64,000 nt of DNA from Fusobacterium massiliense (GCF_900095705.1 NZ_LT608327.1:310001-374000); one strand, 5' to 3'. Numbered from the stretch's first letter, positions 8,550 through 17,381 are shown. The notes: a model not told the origin generated them from the letters alone. Translations and numbers: made by a program.

Positions 8550-9134
8550 ATGATAAATAAAATAAAAATAAAAACATTTTTTTTAAACTCACTACTTTTT
8601 ATATTTCTTTATAAAATCTCAGAAATTTATTCAAAAGGATTAAATAATATTCCTTCCGTATATATGGAGTGGGAAAAATCTATACCTTTCATCCCTATAT
8701 TTATTATTCCTTACATGACATCAGGAATATTATTTGCAATATCATTTTTTATTTTTAATGATGAAAAAAAATTGATAACTTATTCAAAAAAAACAGCAAC
8801 TTTAACAATATTATCTGTTATTTTATTTTTTATTTTTCCATTACAATTCAGTTTTGAAAAACCAGTAGTAAACAATTTTTTTTATAAAATATTATTTAAA
8901 AGTTTAGCAATGTTTGATAGTAATTTTAATCAATGTCCTTCATTACATGTTAGTTATTCATTTATGTATATCTATGTTTTTTTTAAAGAATTAAAAACAA
9001 AAATTAAGTATTTTATTTGTATTTGGAGCTTTTTGATATCAATATCAGTATTATTTGTTTATCAACATCATTTTATTGATTATATTGGAGGCTTAATAAT
9101 GTTTATAATAGTTACTATTATTTATAGGAAATAA
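8550..9134 (+). CDS. PAP2-superfamily membrane protein, AUR1/inositolphosphotransferase-like
   Basis: 194 residues with about six hydrophobic segments. Two phosphatase signatures are visible: CPSLHVSYS near residue 131 (the His-bearing C2 motif, SLH in place of SGH) and YQHHFIDYIGG near 171 (the C3 motif with His and Asp). This SLHV/HHFIDYIGG form is typical of the PAP2_3 group, which includes fungal AUR1-type phospholipid-to-ceramide headgroup transferases as well as lipid phosphatases. Substrate unknown. It is very A+T rich. It precedes the SDR gene by 65 nt containing a likely promoter, so it may be a separate transcript, but it fits the lipid theme of the following cluster. Confidence 0.7.
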   Translation: MINKIKIKTFFLNSLLFIFLYKISEIYSKGLNNIPSVYMEWEKSIPFIPIFIIPYMTSGILFAISFFIFNDEKKLITYSKKTATLTILSVILFFIFPLQFSFEKPVVNNFFYKILFKSLAMFDSNFNQCPSLHVSYSFMYIYVFFKELKTKIKYFICIWSFLISISVLFVYQHHFIDYIGGLIMFIIVTIIYRK

Positions 9135-9163
9135 AATCTAATGCTATAACTCATAAAGATATA

Positions 9164-9172
9164 TGTTATAAT
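9164..9172 (+). promoter_or_regulatory. extended -10 promoter of the lipid-type cluster
   Basis: TGTTATAAT (extended -10: TG, one base, TATAAT at 9167-9172) lies 28 nt before the SDR start, in the gap after the PAP2-like gene. No good -35 hexamer is seen, which is acceptable for an extended -10 promoter. GGAG at 9192-9195 is the ribosome binding site. Confidence 0.5.
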
Positions 9173-9199
9173 GTAATAAAATAAAAATCAGGAGTATAT

Positions 9200-9973
9200 A
9201 TGCAAAAGATATTAATAACAGGAGCAAGTTCAGGAATTGGTAGAGAATTAGCTAAAATTTTAGCTAAAGATATGAAAAAAATCTTTTTATTAGCTCGTTC
9301 TATTGAAAAATTAAAAGAATTAAAAGAAGAATTAGAAAATATATATCCAAATTTAGAATGTGAGACATTAAAATTCGATTTATCAGATATAGAGTACATA
9401 GATAATATTGTAGAGAAATGTGATGTTGATACAGTAATAAACTGTGCTGGATTTGGTAGATTAGATAAATTTTTAAATATATCATTGGAAGAAGAAATTA
9501 AAACTATAAATGTAAATTATGTAGCTCCGATAGTTTTAACAAGAAAATATATAGATAAATTTTTAAAAGAAAATAAAGGATTAATAGTAAATATCTGTTC
9601 AACAGCAGCACTTTATTATCATCCTTATATGAATATTTATTCTTCAACTAAAGCAGGGCTACTTCATTATTCTTTAGGAATAGATGAGGAATTAAAAAGT
9701 ATGAAATCTAATGTGAGAGTTTTATCAATTTGCCCAGGTCCGACTGAAACAAATTTTTTTGATAAAAATATTCAAAAAAAATTTGGAAGTTCACAAAAAT
9801 TAATGATGTCAGCTCAAGATGTTGCTAAGGAAATTATAAAATCTATAGATAAGAAAAAAACTTTTTCTATAATAGGTTTTAGAAATAAAATTTCTATGTT
9901 TTTATTAGATATATTACCTATTTCAATGCAACTTAAATTGTTATCTATAATATTAGGAAAGGTATTAAAATGA
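9200..9973 (+). CDS. short-chain dehydrogenase/reductase
   Basis: 257 residues, classical SDR. Nucleotide-binding motif TGASSGIG at residues 7-14, NCAG at 81-84, and catalytic Ser134, Tyr147 and Lys151 (YSSTK). The C-terminal 35 residues are hydrophobic (SMFLLDILPISMQLKLLSII), suggesting membrane association. It probably reduces a keto group on a lipid intermediate with NAD(P)H; the cofactor and substrate are not readable from sequence. Its TGA overlaps the ATG of the glycosyltransferase gene (ATGA), so the two are translationally coupled. Confidence 0.85.
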   Translation: MQKILITGASSGIGRELAKILAKDMKKIFLLARSIEKLKELKEELENIYPNLECETLKFDLSDIEYIDNIVEKCDVDTVINCAGFGRLDKFLNISLEEEIKTINVNYVAPIVLTRKYIDKFLKENKGLIVNICSTAALYYHPYMNIYSSTKAGLLHYSLGIDEELKSMKSNVRVLSICPGPTETNFFDKNIQKKFGSSQKLMMSAQDVAKEIIKSIDKKKTFSIIGFRNKISMFLLDILPISMQLKLLSIILGKVLK

Positions 9974-11142
9974 AAATATTATTTTATATTATACTAATAC
10001 TTACAATAATTTTATTTGTTTTAAAATTATTATTTTCTGTTTTTTATTATTATAAAATAAATAAAAAAACAAAAGATGAAATAGATGAAAGTAAGTATAC
10101 AGTTTTACAGCCTATTTTATCAGGAGATTCGAGACTCGAAGAAACTTTAGAAGAAAATTTAAGAAATACTTCAAATATGTTATTTATTTGGTTAGTAGAT
10201 AAATCAGACAGTGAGGCAATTAGGATAGTTAAAGAAATTTCAGAAAAAGAAAAATATTTAGAAAGAATAGTAAATATATACTTAGATGATGTTCCTCAAA
10301 ATATTAATCCTAAGATTTTTAAATTAGCTCAAGGCTTAAAATATATAAAAACTGAGTATACGATTGTTTTAGATGATGATTCTGTATTAGATATAAAAAA
10401 AATGAATGAGATGAGCCTATATGAAAATACTCAAGAAGAATTGATAGTAACAGGGATTCCTTATAACTATAATATAAGTGGTTTTTTCTCAAAAATGATA
10501 TCAGCTTTCATTAATAGTAATTCTATTTTTACATATTTTTCTATGTCATTTTTAAATGAAAATAAAACAATAAATGGTATGTTTTATATAATAAAAACTG
10601 AAATTTTAAAAAAATATAATGCTTTTGAAGAAATAAAATATTGGCTATGTGATGATTTAGCACTTGCAACTTATTTATTATCAATGGGAGTAAAGATAAA
10701 ACAAAGTACAATTTTTTGTAATGTAAGAAATACTGTGCCAAATCTTAGAAAATATATTTTACTAATAAAAAGATGGTTATTATTTGGAAAAATATATATG
10801 AAAAATGCCTTTTCAATAAAGTTTTTATTTATAATATTTCTTCCAATTTCACTACCAGCTATATTATTGTTTTATAGTTTTTATTTAGGGATAGATTATA
10901 TAATACTAATTTTTAATTTATTTGTTGGAAAAGTTGTACTTTATTACATCACAAGAAGAATAATATATAATGATAGAGGTAGTAAGAATAAATTAGAAGA
11001 GATAGAAGAAATATCCTTGGAGTTAGTTAGTGAACTATTACTTCCTTTTTTAATAATATATACATTTTCAACCAAGCCTACAATAGTATGGAGAAATAAG
11101 AAAATAAAAGTTATAGATGGGAAAATACATTATGAAATTTAA
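9970..11142 (+). CDS. family 2 glycosyltransferase, ceramide glucosyltransferase-like
   Basis: 390 residues: an N-terminal membrane anchor (1-30), a GT-A catalytic domain and two or more C-terminal membrane segments (about 280-330). YTVLQPILSGDSRLEETLEE near residue 43 and TIVLDDDSVLD near 132 (the DxD-like metal site) resemble the GT21/HpnI group, whose best-known members glucosylate ceramide on the cytoplasmic membrane face. YWLCDDLALATYLL near 219 would be the D2 motif, and a QxxRW-like RKYILLIKRW lies near 254. The acceptor here is unknown but is expected to be a lipid. It overlaps both neighbours (ATGA with the SDR; 11 nt with the next gene). Confidence 0.8.
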   Translation: MKILFYIILILTIILFVLKLLFSVFYYYKINKKTKDEIDESKYTVLQPILSGDSRLEETLEENLRNTSNMLFIWLVDKSDSEAIRIVKEISEKEKYLERIVNIYLDDVPQNINPKIFKLAQGLKYIKTEYTIVLDDDSVLDIKKMNEMSLYENTQEELIVTGIPYNYNISGFFSKMISAFINSNSIFTYFSMSFLNENKTINGMFYIIKTEILKKYNAFEEIKYWLCDDLALATYLLSMGVKIKQSTIFCNVRNTVPNLRKYILLIKRWLLFGKIYMKNAFSIKFLFIIFLPISLPAILLFYSFYLGIDYIILIFNLFVGKVVLYYITRRIIYNDRGSKNKLEEIEEISLELVSELLLPFLIIYTFSTKPTIVWRNKKIKVIDGKIHYEI

Positions 11143-11782
11143 TGAATATTTAGAAAAACTAGAAAGTTTAGATACAGCTAAAACTTTGCTAAAAGAAGAT
11201 AAAATTGTTTTGGTAATAAGTGGAAGTAGTGATTTGAGTTCAGCAAGTCTAGAACCCGATAGATATGAGCTTTTAAATATTTTCAAAAAATATGGCTATA
11301 CTATAGTAGATTCTAATTTTCCTTATAACGAAGATTTTCCATATAAAGATTATAAGGAAATAAATATTTTAAAAGCTAGTTGGTCAAATATTTTCTATTA
11401 CCCTCAAACCTTATATAATAAAAGGTTTAAAAAACAAATATTGAGACATCTAGAACCAATTAGGGAACTTAAAGAAGTAGTCATAATTTCACAGAGTTCA
11501 GGACTTAATATTTGGAAAAAATTTATGAAAATATCAAATTTTCAGAATGAAAATATAAAAATATTTGCTTTAGGAGCATTTGCTAAAGGATATGGAAGCA
11601 TAAAAAATACTCTCGTATTTAAAGGTTCTTTTGATATCTATTCTTGGCTTTTAGATTTTCATAAGACAGATGTTATTGTAAAATGTGGACATATGGGCTA
11701 TTTTAAAAGTAAAGATGTACAAGAAAAAATAGAAGAGTATTTGAAAAATAACAACAGTAAAATAAGTTGGGAGGAATTTTGA
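11132..11782 (+). CDS. uncharacterised protein, possibly alpha/beta-hydrolase-like
   Basis: 216 residues from ATG 11132, which overlaps the end of the glycosyltransferase gene. I do not recognise a named family. The alternation VVIISQSSGLNIW near residue 119 resembles a strand-nucleophile-helix elbow (S-x-S-x-G type), and VIVKCGHMGYF near 186 could supply a late histidine, which together suggest an alpha/beta-hydrolase-like fold. No signal peptide. Its TGA (11780-11782) overlaps the TTG start of the next gene, so it is part of the coupled operon. A lipid hydrolase role would suit the cluster, but this is inference only. Confidence 0.5.
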   Translation: MKFNEYLEKLESLDTAKTLLKEDKIVLVISGSSDLSSASLEPDRYELLNIFKKYGYTIVDSNFPYNEDFPYKDYKEINILKASWSNIFYYPQTLYNKRFKKQILRHLEPIRELKEVVIISQSSGLNIWKKFMKISNFQNENIKIFALGAFAKGYGSIKNTLVFKGSFDIYSWLLDFHKTDVIVKCGHMGYFKSKDVQEKIEEYLKNNNSKISWEEF

Positions 11783-12756
11783 AAGTATTATTAACAGGTG
11801 CTACTGGTTTTTTAGGGAAATATATAGTAGAAGAATTAAAAAATAATTCTTATGAAGTTATTGGATTTGGTAGAAACGAAAAAATTGGAAAAGAATTAGA
11901 AGATAAGAATGTTAAATTTTTTAAAGGAGATATAAGAAATAAAGAAGAACTATATGAAGCTCTTAAAGGTTGTAAAGCCGTTATACATTCAGCAGCACTT
12001 TCTACAGTTTGGGGAAAATGGGAAAATTTTTATAATATAAATGTTGTTGGTACAAAAAATATTGTAGAAATATGTGAAGAGAAAAAAATAAAATTAGTCT
12101 ATATATCTTCACCAAGTATTTATGCTGGAGCCAAAAACCAGCTAGATGTAAAAGAAGAGGAAGCTCCTAAAAAAAATGATTTAAACTACTATATAAAAAC
12201 TAAAATTCTGGCTGAAAAAATAATCAAAGAATCTTCCTTAGACTATATTATTATTCGTCCAAGAGGACTTTTTGGGATAGGAGATACAAGTATAATCCCA
12301 AGACTTTTAAAATTAAATTCAAAAATAGGTATACCTCTTTTTAATGATGGAAAACAAAAAGTAGATGTAAGTTGTATTGAGAATGTTGCCTATGCAGTAA
12401 GGTTAGCTTTGGAATGTAAAAAATATACTAGAACAGTATATAATATAACTAATGATGAGCCTATGGAATTTAAAGAAATTTTAAATTTATTCTTTAATGA
12501 ATTAGGAGAAAAAGCAAAATATTTAAAATGGAATTATAATTTAGTTTTACCATTTGTAATTTTATTAGAAAAAATTTATAAAATTTTTAAAATTGAAAAA
12601 GAACCAGCACTTACAAAATATACTCTATATTTAATGAGATATAGTCAAACTTTAAATATAGATAAGGCAAAACGAGAACTTAATTATAAGCCTAAAATTT
12701 CAGTATATGAGGGAGTAAAAAAATATGTCAAGTATACAAAAAATAGAGAAAATTAA
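11779..12756 (+). CDS. NAD-dependent epimerase/dehydratase, 3-beta-HSD-like
   Basis: 325 residues from the TTG at 11779, chosen because GGGAGG lies at 11769-11774 with a normal spacer and the start overlaps the previous TGA. Extended SDR: TGATGFLG near residue 6 for NAD(P) binding, AVIHSAALSTVWGKW near 71, SSPSIYAG near 112, and the catalytic Y-x-x-x-K as YYIKTK near 138. IIIRPRGLFG near 157 is typical of the 3-beta-hydroxysteroid dehydrogenase-like branch, which also includes OleD. It likely reduces or oxidises a beta-keto or beta-hydroxy lipid intermediate. It overlaps the MBL gene by 32 nt. Confidence 0.82.
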   Translation: MKVLLTGATGFLGKYIVEELKNNSYEVIGFGRNEKIGKELEDKNVKFFKGDIRNKEELYEALKGCKAVIHSAALSTVWGKWENFYNINVVGTKNIVEICEEKKIKLVYISSPSIYAGAKNQLDVKEEEAPKKNDLNYYIKTKILAEKIIKESSLDYIIIRPRGLFGIGDTSIIPRLLKLNSKIGIPLFNDGKQKVDVSCIENVAYAVRLALECKKYTRTVYNITNDEPMEFKEILNLFFNELGEKAKYLKWNYNLVLPFVILLEKIYKIFKIEKEPALTKYTLYLMRYSQTLNIDKAKRELNYKPKISVYEGVKKYVKYTKNREN

Positions 12757-13564
12757 ATATTTCTCTTGTGGTTATTGTACAAATAATCTAAAAAAAGTTT
12801 TTAAAGGACAGCCTTCAAAAATTTTAGATTTTTATGCTGGTGTATTTTTAATTAAACATAAAGAACAAGGCTATATTTTATATGACACAGGCTATTCTAT
12901 GGAAATTTTAAGGAATAAGCTAAAATATCTTCTTTATAGATTTGCTAATCCTATCACATTAAAAAGAGAAGATATTATAGACTATCAATTAGAAAGAAAT
13001 GGAATAAAAAAAGAAGAAATAAAGTATATTATAATATCTCATTTACATCCTGACCATATAGGTGGATTGAAATTGTTTCCAGATTCTAAAATTATAATTA
13101 CAAAAAAATGTTATCTTGATTACAAGAAGAAAAAAAATAGTATATTGATATTTGATGAGTTATTGCCAAAAAATTTTGAGAAAAGGTTGATTGTAATAGA
13201 TAGTTTTAAAAATAATGAATGTTTTAAATATAAAGAGAGCTCAGACTTGTTTAATGATGGTTCAATGATGATAGTTGAGATAGATGGACATACAAAAGGC
13301 CAAGCTTGCTTATATTTTCCAGAAAGTAAATTATTGATAGCTGCTGATGTTTCTTGGGGGACAAATTTTTTATCATTAACTGAAAAAATGACTTGGATAG
13401 CTAGAAAAATACAAAATAATTTTTATGAATATAAAAAAGGAAATGAACTTTTAAGAGAAGTAATAGAAAATGGAATATCTGTAATTGTAAGCCATGATGA
13501 AAGAGAAAAAGTGATAGAAATTTTAAAAAAATGTATGGAGAGATATAATGCAAAAAATTTTTAA
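12725..13564 (+). CDS. metallo-beta-lactamase-fold hydrolase
   Basis: 279 residues. The metal-binding signature HLHPDHIGG lies near residue 106, with further candidate ligands in IDGHTKGQACLYF near 189 (His), AADVSWGT near 207 (Asp) and VSHDEREK near 258 (His). The family hydrolyses thioesters, lactones or phosphodiesters; AHL-lactonase-like members share this length. In this cluster a thioesterase or lactonase role is plausible. The start lies inside the epimerase gene and the end overlaps the next gene by 17 nt. Confidence 0.8.
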   Translation: MSSIQKIEKIKYFSCGYCTNNLKKVFKGQPSKILDFYAGVFLIKHKEQGYILYDTGYSMEILRNKLKYLLYRFANPITLKREDIIDYQLERNGIKKEEIKYIIISHLHPDHIGGLKLFPDSKIIITKKCYLDYKKKKNSILIFDELLPKNFEKRLIVIDSFKNNECFKYKESSDLFNDGSMMIVEIDGHTKGQACLYFPESKLLIAADVSWGTNFLSLTEKMTWIARKIQNNFYEYKKGNELLREVIENGISVIVSHDEREKVIEILKKCMERYNAKNF

Positions 13565-14834
13565 TATTATAGTTACTTTTATAAAAGTAAGATATTTTAG
13601 AAAATGGACTTCAAGAGAAAAATTATTAAAATATCAAGAGAAAGAAATAAAAAAACATTTAAAATTTTTAAAAGAAAAATCACCTTACTTCAAGGAGCAT
13701 GAAATAGATAATAATTTTTCTATGGATAAAGAATTTATGATGAAAAATTTTAATAACTTAAATACACTGGGAGTAATAAAAGAAGATGCAATGACTGTGG
13801 CTATAAATAGTGAAAAAACAAGGGATTTTTCTCAAAAATATAAAAATATTTCTGTTGGCTTGTCATCAGGAACTTCGGGACATAGAGGAATATTTATTAC
13901 AACTCAAAAAGAACAGGGAATTTGGGCAGGAACTATACTTGCAAAAGCACTTCCTAAAAATGATATTTTTGGGCATAGAATAGCTTTCTTTTTAAGAGCC
14001 GATAACGACTTATATAAAAGTATAAATTCATTTTTTATAAGTCTTAAATATTTTGATACTTTTAAAGGTATTGAGGAACATATTGAAAATTTAATTAAAT
14101 ATAAGCCAACAATTATTGTAGCTCCTCCATCGATTTTACTTTTACTTTCAAAAAAAATAGAAAATGAGAAACTTGAAATTAAAGTGAAAAAAGTAATATC
14201 AGTTGCAGAAATATTGGAAGAAAAAGATAAGGAATATATAAAAAAACAATTTAAACTTGAAGTAATTCATCAAATTTATCAAGCAACAGAAGGTTTTTTA
14301 GCTTGTACTTGTGAATTTGGGAATCTTCACTTAAATGAAGATTTAATAAAATTTGAAAAAAAATATATAGATAAAAAAAGATTTTACCCAATAATAACTG
14401 ATTTTAAAAGAACAAGTCAACCATTTATAAATTATTATTTAAATGATATCTTGATTGAAGATAGAGAAAGTTGTCCTTGTGGCTCTTGTTTACAAAAAAT
14501 TGAAAAGATTGAAGGAAGAGCAGATGATATTTTTGTTTTCATTACTAAAAATAACAAGAAAATAACTGTGTTTCCTGATTTTATAAGAAGGACAATACTA
14601 TTTGTTGAAAATATAACAGAATATCAAGTATTTCAAATAAGTCATAAAACTTTGGAAGTTGCTGTTTTAAATTTAGACGAGAAACAAGAAAAAAATATAA
14701 GAGAAGAATTTTTTAAACTATTTAAAAAATTAGATATAGTTGATGTAGAAATAAATTTTATAGAATATAAACTAGACAACACAAAAAAGATGAAAAGAAT
14801 TTGTCAAAAAATGAAGAAAGAGGATTTGAGATGA
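13548..14834 (+). CDS. adenylate-forming enzyme, F390-synthetase/CapK-related
   Basis: 428 residues. VGLSSGTSGHRGIF near residue 102 is the AMP-binding P-loop of the PaaK/CapK/F390-synthetase branch. HQIYQATEGFLACTCEFG near 243 is the adenylate motif region and GRADDIFVF near 323 the hinge. CPCGSCLQ near 307 is a cysteine cluster seen in this branch (possible metal site). It should activate a carboxylic acid as an acyl-adenylate and pass it to a thiol or amine. No carrier protein is encoded in the cluster. Its TGA (14832-14834) overlaps the next ATG. Confidence 0.78.
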   Translation: MQKIFNIIVTFIKVRYFRKWTSREKLLKYQEKEIKKHLKFLKEKSPYFKEHEIDNNFSMDKEFMMKNFNNLNTLGVIKEDAMTVAINSEKTRDFSQKYKNISVGLSSGTSGHRGIFITTQKEQGIWAGTILAKALPKNDIFGHRIAFFLRADNDLYKSINSFFISLKYFDTFKGIEEHIENLIKYKPTIIVAPPSILLLLSKKIENEKLEIKVKKVISVAEILEEKDKEYIKKQFKLEVIHQIYQATEGFLACTCEFGNLHLNEDLIKFEKKYIDKKRFYPIITDFKRTSQPFINYYLNDILIEDRESCPCGSCLQKIEKIEGRADDIFVFITKNNKKITVFPDFIRRTILFVENITEYQVFQISHKTLEVAVLNLDEKQEKNIREEFFKLFKKLDIVDVEINFIEYKLDNTKKMKRICQKMKKEDLR

Positions 14835-15760
14835 GAAAAATTAAAATAAGAGCTTATGGTTGTGCATTGCCAGAAAAAATTATATATTTTAAAAATCAAA
14901 AAAGATATAAGATAGGAGCTAAGGAAACTCAACTTTCTCTAATAGAAAAAGCAGTAAATAATGCTTTAAAAAATGCCGAGTTAAGTATAGATGACATAGA
15001 CTGTATTGTCTCTGCTTGTGCAGTTGGCTTACAACCTATACCTTGTACAGCAGCCTTAATTCATGAGAGAGTAGCTAAAGGAAAAGATATTCCTGCTTTA
15101 GATATAAATACTACTTGTACTAGTTTTATGACAACTTTAGACACTATGTCTTATCTATTGGAAGCTAGTAGATATAAAAGAATTTTAATTGTATCGGCAG
15201 ATGTTCCATCAAAAGCTTTAAATCCAAATCAAAAAGAAAGTTATGAACTTTTCAGTGATGGAGCAGTAGCATATTTAATTGAAAAAACAGATGAAGAAAT
15301 AGGTATAATAGATAGTGTGCAAAAAACTTGGTCAGAGGGAGCACATTCAACAGAAATAAGAGGTGGTCTAAGTTTGTATCACCCCGAAAATTATACAGAA
15401 AAAACAAAAGAAGAATATATGTTTGATATGAATGGGAAAAAAATATTATCTCTTTCAATAAAAGAAATTCCAGAACTATTGAATAATTTTTTAAGAAAAA
15501 ATGATTTGAAAATTGAAGATATAGATATGGTTATTCCACATCAAGCCAGTATTGCTATGCCATTAGTCATGGAAAAAATGGGAATAAAAAAAGGAAAATA
15601 TATTGATGAAGTAGAAGAATATGGAAATATGGTATCTGCTTCAGTACCTATGGTATTAGCTCATGCTTTAGAAAAGAATATTATAAAAAAAGGAAACACT
15701 CTACTTTTAATTGGCACAGCAGCTGGACTGACTACAAATATGATTATTATAAAAATATAG
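14831..15760 (+). CDS. 3-oxoacyl-ACP synthase III-like condensing enzyme
   Basis: 309 residues from ATG 14831, supported by the ATGA overlap with the previous stop and AGAGG seven nt upstream. Thiolase fold with the Cys-His-Asn triad of KAS III enzymes: Cys96 (NTTCTSF), His237 (IPHQAS) and Asn266 (YGNMVSAS). FSDGAVAYLI near 141 and LLLIGTAAGLT near 291 are further KAS III landmarks. It should catalyse a Claisen condensation between two acyl thioesters. It is distinct from the housekeeping FabH context (no fabD, acpP or fabF nearby) and ends a run of overlapping genes, so it probably makes the lipid backbone of the cluster product. Confidence 0.82.
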   Translation: MRKIKIRAYGCALPEKIIYFKNQKRYKIGAKETQLSLIEKAVNNALKNAELSIDDIDCIVSACAVGLQPIPCTAALIHERVAKGKDIPALDINTTCTSFMTTLDTMSYLLEASRYKRILIVSADVPSKALNPNQKESYELFSDGAVAYLIEKTDEEIGIIDSVQKTWSEGAHSTEIRGGLSLYHPENYTEKTKEEYMFDMNGKKILSLSIKEIPELLNNFLRKNDLKIEDIDMVIPHQASIAMPLVMEKMGIKKGKYIDEVEEYGNMVSASVPMVLAHALEKNIIKKGNTLLLIGTAAGLTTNMIIIKI

Positions 15761-15792
15761 TATTTTAGAGTGATTTTTTAGTAAAAATAATT

Positions 15793-15832
15793 AAAAAAGG
15801 CAAACCAAAATTTTAAAAGGTTTGCCTTTTTA
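15793..15832 (+). terminator. rho-independent terminator of the lipid-type cluster
   Basis: Stem GGCAAACC / GGTTTGCC around a 12-nt AT loop, flanked by A and T runs (AAAAAA before, TTTTT after), 33 nt after the KAS III gene stop. The flanking A run makes it usable in both directions. Confidence 0.88.
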
Positions 15833-15908
15833 TTTCTATATACAACTATAAATTTAGAAAAAATGTGATAAAATAGAAATAAAATATTTATTTTTTTAGG
15901 AGAATATC

Positions 15909-17039
15909 ATGAGAAAGAAATTTTTTTATTTATTTACTTTATTATTTTTAATTTTTAACTTCACACTTAATGCTTCTGAAGCAAAAGAAGAATATATTTC
16001 TGGAAAAATTATAAATCTAATTTCTGTAGAAAAACCGACTACAGAAGATGAAAGTGTAAAAGAAATTCAAAAATATAATGTTAAGTTACTTGAGGGAAAT
16101 GACAAGAATGAAATTATAGAGGTAGATTTACCCATCTATAAAAATACTGAGTACAATATTGGAGCTGAAGTTGGTGATAAGGTTGTAATATACAAATCTT
16201 TTCAAAATTATGAAAACAATGAAAGTAAAATAGAATACTATATTTCTGATATAGATAAAAGGACAGATATCTATATAATGCTAGGAATATTTGGAGTTTT
16301 AATATTAGTAATTGCAAAAAAGAATGGAATTAAAGCTATGGTAGCTCTTGTTACTACTATATTTTTTATAGTCTTTATTTTTATACCAGCAATACAAAAA
16401 GGAAATTCTCCTATATTTTTTGCTGTTTTAACTTGCATATTCTCATCACTTATTACAATCTCATTTACAATGGGAATAAATAAAAAGTTCTTAGTTGCTC
16501 TTTTAGGAACTATTTCTGGAGTAGTCATTTCTGGATTACTTTCATATATTTTTACATATAAAATGAGAATTAATGGATATTTAGATTCTGATATTTTAGC
16601 ATCTGCTTATCTTTTTAAAAATATAAATCTTAAAGAATTAATTCCAGCAGGAGTAATAATAGGAAGTTTAGGAGCTGTTATGGACGTAGCAGTATCTATA
16701 ACATCTGCCATTAATGAACTATATGAAACTAATGAAAAGTTGACAAAAAAATCTATATTTAAATCAGCATTAAATATAGGAAATGACATAATTGGAACGA
16801 TGATAAATACACTTATCTTAGCATATATTGCTAGTTCATTATTTACCTTGCTTTTAATATATATTCAAGCAAATGATTACCCAGCAATTAGAATTTTGAA
16901 TTACCAAGATATTGCAGTTGAAATTATGAGATCTGTTTGTGGAAGTATAGGAATATTAATTGCTATACCTATAACAGCTTTTATAGGTTCGAATCTATTT
17001 TCTTATAAAAAAAGTATAAGTTCTCCGAACTCAAAATAA
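15909..17039 (+). CDS. YibE/F family membrane protein
   Basis: 376 residues. An N-terminal hydrophobic signal or anchor (FYLFTLLFLIFNFTL) precedes an extracytoplasmic domain to about residue 118. About seven membrane segments follow. The YibE/F signature region reads AGVIIGSLGAVMDVAVSITSAI near residue 250. The family is widespread and its function is not established. It stands alone between a terminator and an insertion-sequence remnant. An extended -10-like TGTGATAAAAT lies about 45 nt upstream and AGGAG precedes the ATG. Confidence 0.85.
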   Translation: MRKKFFYLFTLLFLIFNFTLNASEAKEEYISGKIINLISVEKPTTEDESVKEIQKYNVKLLEGNDKNEIIEVDLPIYKNTEYNIGAEVGDKVVIYKSFQNYENNESKIEYYISDIDKRTDIYIMLGIFGVLILVIAKKNGIKAMVALVTTIFFIVFIFIPAIQKGNSPIFFAVLTCIFSSLITISFTMGINKKFLVALLGTISGVVISGLLSYIFTYKMRINGYLDSDILASAYLFKNINLKELIPAGVIIGSLGAVMDVAVSITSAINELYETNEKLTKKSIFKSALNIGNDIIGTMINTLILAYIASSLFTLLLIYIQANDYPAIRILNYQDIAVEIMRSVCGSIGILIAIPITAFIGSNLFSYKKSISSPNSK

Positions 17040-17054
17040 AAAAACTTTCTTGAC

Positions 17055-17140
17055 TGTACTGATACCAAAAAGTTGGACAAATTAATTTAACTTACTAATA
17101 AGGATTGACTTCTGTAAGAAGCAGGAGTTAATCCTTTTAA
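17055..17140 (-). mobile_element. IS3-family (IS150 group) 3' end remnant
   Basis: Bases 17055-17080 match the terminal inverted repeat type of the IS150 group (TGTACTGATACC then AAAAAGTTGGACA). On the minus strand the DNA ending at the stop 17087-17089 reads KLKGLTPASYRSQSLLVS, a typical OrfB transposase C-terminus. Reading upstream, the frame meets a stop where the dispersed-repeat left flank (TATATAGGAAAATATAAAAT) begins, near 17140. Only about 85 bp of the element survive. Confidence 0.8.
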
Positions 17141-17178
17141 TTTTTATATAGGAAAATATAAAATTAAATAGCAAAATT

Positions 17179-17254
17179 AGTCTCTGATGTCCGTATTAGT
17201 TCAAATAGCCTATGTTTATTGAGCTCGTAGAACTCATACAGCTATCAAGAGACT
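17179..17254 (+). repeat. dispersed hairpin repeat, copy 3 (subfamily A, forward)
   Basis: Here the second helix is GAT/ATC instead of GAC/GTC, a compensatory pair change. Other arms: AGTCTCT/AGAGACT, CCGTAT/ATACAG and AGTTC/GAACT. The left flank at 17145-17178 directly abuts the IS150-group remnant, so the repeat either inserted into the insertion sequence or was joined to it by deletion. Confidence 0.9.
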
Positions 17255-17381
17255 TTATTTATACACTTTTATATAGAATAAAAAAATCATATAGAATAAT
17301 GAAAAGATTTTTATTTACTAGATTTTTTATGTCATTTATGGTATTATAAAATGAATTTTAAATATAAAGAGAGGTATGAAA

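Noticed and set aside
16984-17000. GGTTCGAATC resembling a tRNA T-loop
   Set aside because: It is inside the YibE/F coding sequence and no acceptor or anticodon stems surround it.
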